Source: Bacteroidales bacterium (lineage in GTDB: Bacteria > Bacteroidota > Bacteroidia > Bacteroidales > ML635J-15). Taken from it: a stretch of DNA of 5,408 nt. The position numbers and the translations under genes were made by a program. Of the stretch, positions 5,246 to 5,408 are shown one piece after another. The first letter of the stretch is position 1, and each line of letters begins with the position of its first letter. The notes beneath the pieces are model-generated. The model searched no databases. It was given only the letters and a program-made list of their open reading frames with translations, and was not told where the DNA came from. The DNA lies in NCBI GenBank assembly GCA_028697515.1, contig JAQVEY010000195.1, positions 1 through 5,408 of the forward strand, given 5' to 3'.

Positions 5246-5263
5246 CTCCGAAAATAATCGGAG
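5246..5263. repeat. 6-bp hairpin CTCCGA/TCGGAG
   Basis: A perfect 6-bp inverted repeat with loop AAATAA. It is followed by GCAGGCTG, not a T tract, so it is not a standard intrinsic terminator. It may be part of a dispersed intergenic element or a bidirectional end for a gene beyond the window. Confidence 0.4.
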
Positions 5264-5408
5264 CAGGCTGTGATTTAAAAATTGGCTTTTTGATAAAAGT
5301 TAAAAATTATATAATTGATAATCCGAAAAATTAGGATATAAAACATAATGAATAGTGTTTTGGTAAAGGATTATAGTTTGGTGGGATAGCAATGTAATAA
5401 TAGTAGAT

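Larger units (their letters stand above)
5095..5408. other. Gene-free 3' region with several inverted repeats
   Basis: No convincing gene is found in these 314 bases on either strand. The region holds the terminator-like structure at 5124-5183; an octamer palindrome CGAGCTCG (5217-5224); a G+C-containing hairpin CTCCGA (5246-5251) / TCGGAG (5258-5263) with a 6-base loop and no T tract; and a 12-base palindrome AATTATATAATT (5305-5316). The first ~170 bases are richer in G+C and structure than the last ~140, which are plain AT-rich DNA and probably lead to a gene beyond the right edge. Confidence 0.6.

Noticed and set aside
5348..5389. Short plus-strand ORF (MNSVLVKDYSLVG) near the right edge
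   Set aside because: Only 13 codons before a stop, no ribosome-binding or promoter signal and no known leader-peptide pattern.

Overview
The window is AT-rich (about one third G+C by eye) and most likely comes from a member of the Bacteroidota, probably Bacteroidales-like. The clues are a Bacteroidales-type thioredoxin with a longer N-terminus, a Fic protein of the DUF4172 type, A-rich translation starts without clear Shine-Dalgarno sequences, and promoter-like boxes of the TAnnTTTG type. These point to the phylum and do not prove it.

Layout. At the left edge, on the minus strand, only the first 11 codons of a gene are visible. They read like the start of a GIY-YIG nuclease-type protein. Nine bases upstream of it lies the stop codon of a full-length tRNA nucleotidyltransferase / poly(A) polymerase-family gene (44-1612, minus). 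The last ~50 codons of that gene are unusual: a REP-like palindrome (174-202) followed by five 24-bp tandem repeats (57-176), all read in frame as a Ser/Gly/Thr/Asn-rich tail. A 67-bp AT-rich divergent region separates it from a thioredoxin gene (1680-2039, plus).

A 263-bp intergenic region follows. It holds a 52-bp element bounded by 7-bp inverted repeats, an AT-rich 9-bp dyad and a cluster of overlapping hairpins. Next is a complete histidine ammonia-lyase gene (2303-3784, plus) with all catalytic residues but no other hut gene in view. A 212-bp spacer with a promoter-like site and short operator-like repeats leads into a class II Fic protein (3997-5094, plus) with its own inhibitory motif and a C-terminal winged-helix-like domain. 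The final 314 bp contain no convincing gene, but several inverted repeats, a T8 tract and a REP-like fragment.

How the genes relate. This is not one pathway. The CCA-adding enzyme (tRNA 3' end), thioredoxin (cytoplasmic thiol reduction) and HutH (histidine to urocanate) are ordinary housekeeping or catabolic functions, each apparently transcribed separately. Fic looks like an accessory regulatory or toxin-like enzyme. The most unusual signal is the REP palindrome plus tandem array inside the end of the cca gene, directly next to the start of a GIY-YIG-like gene.
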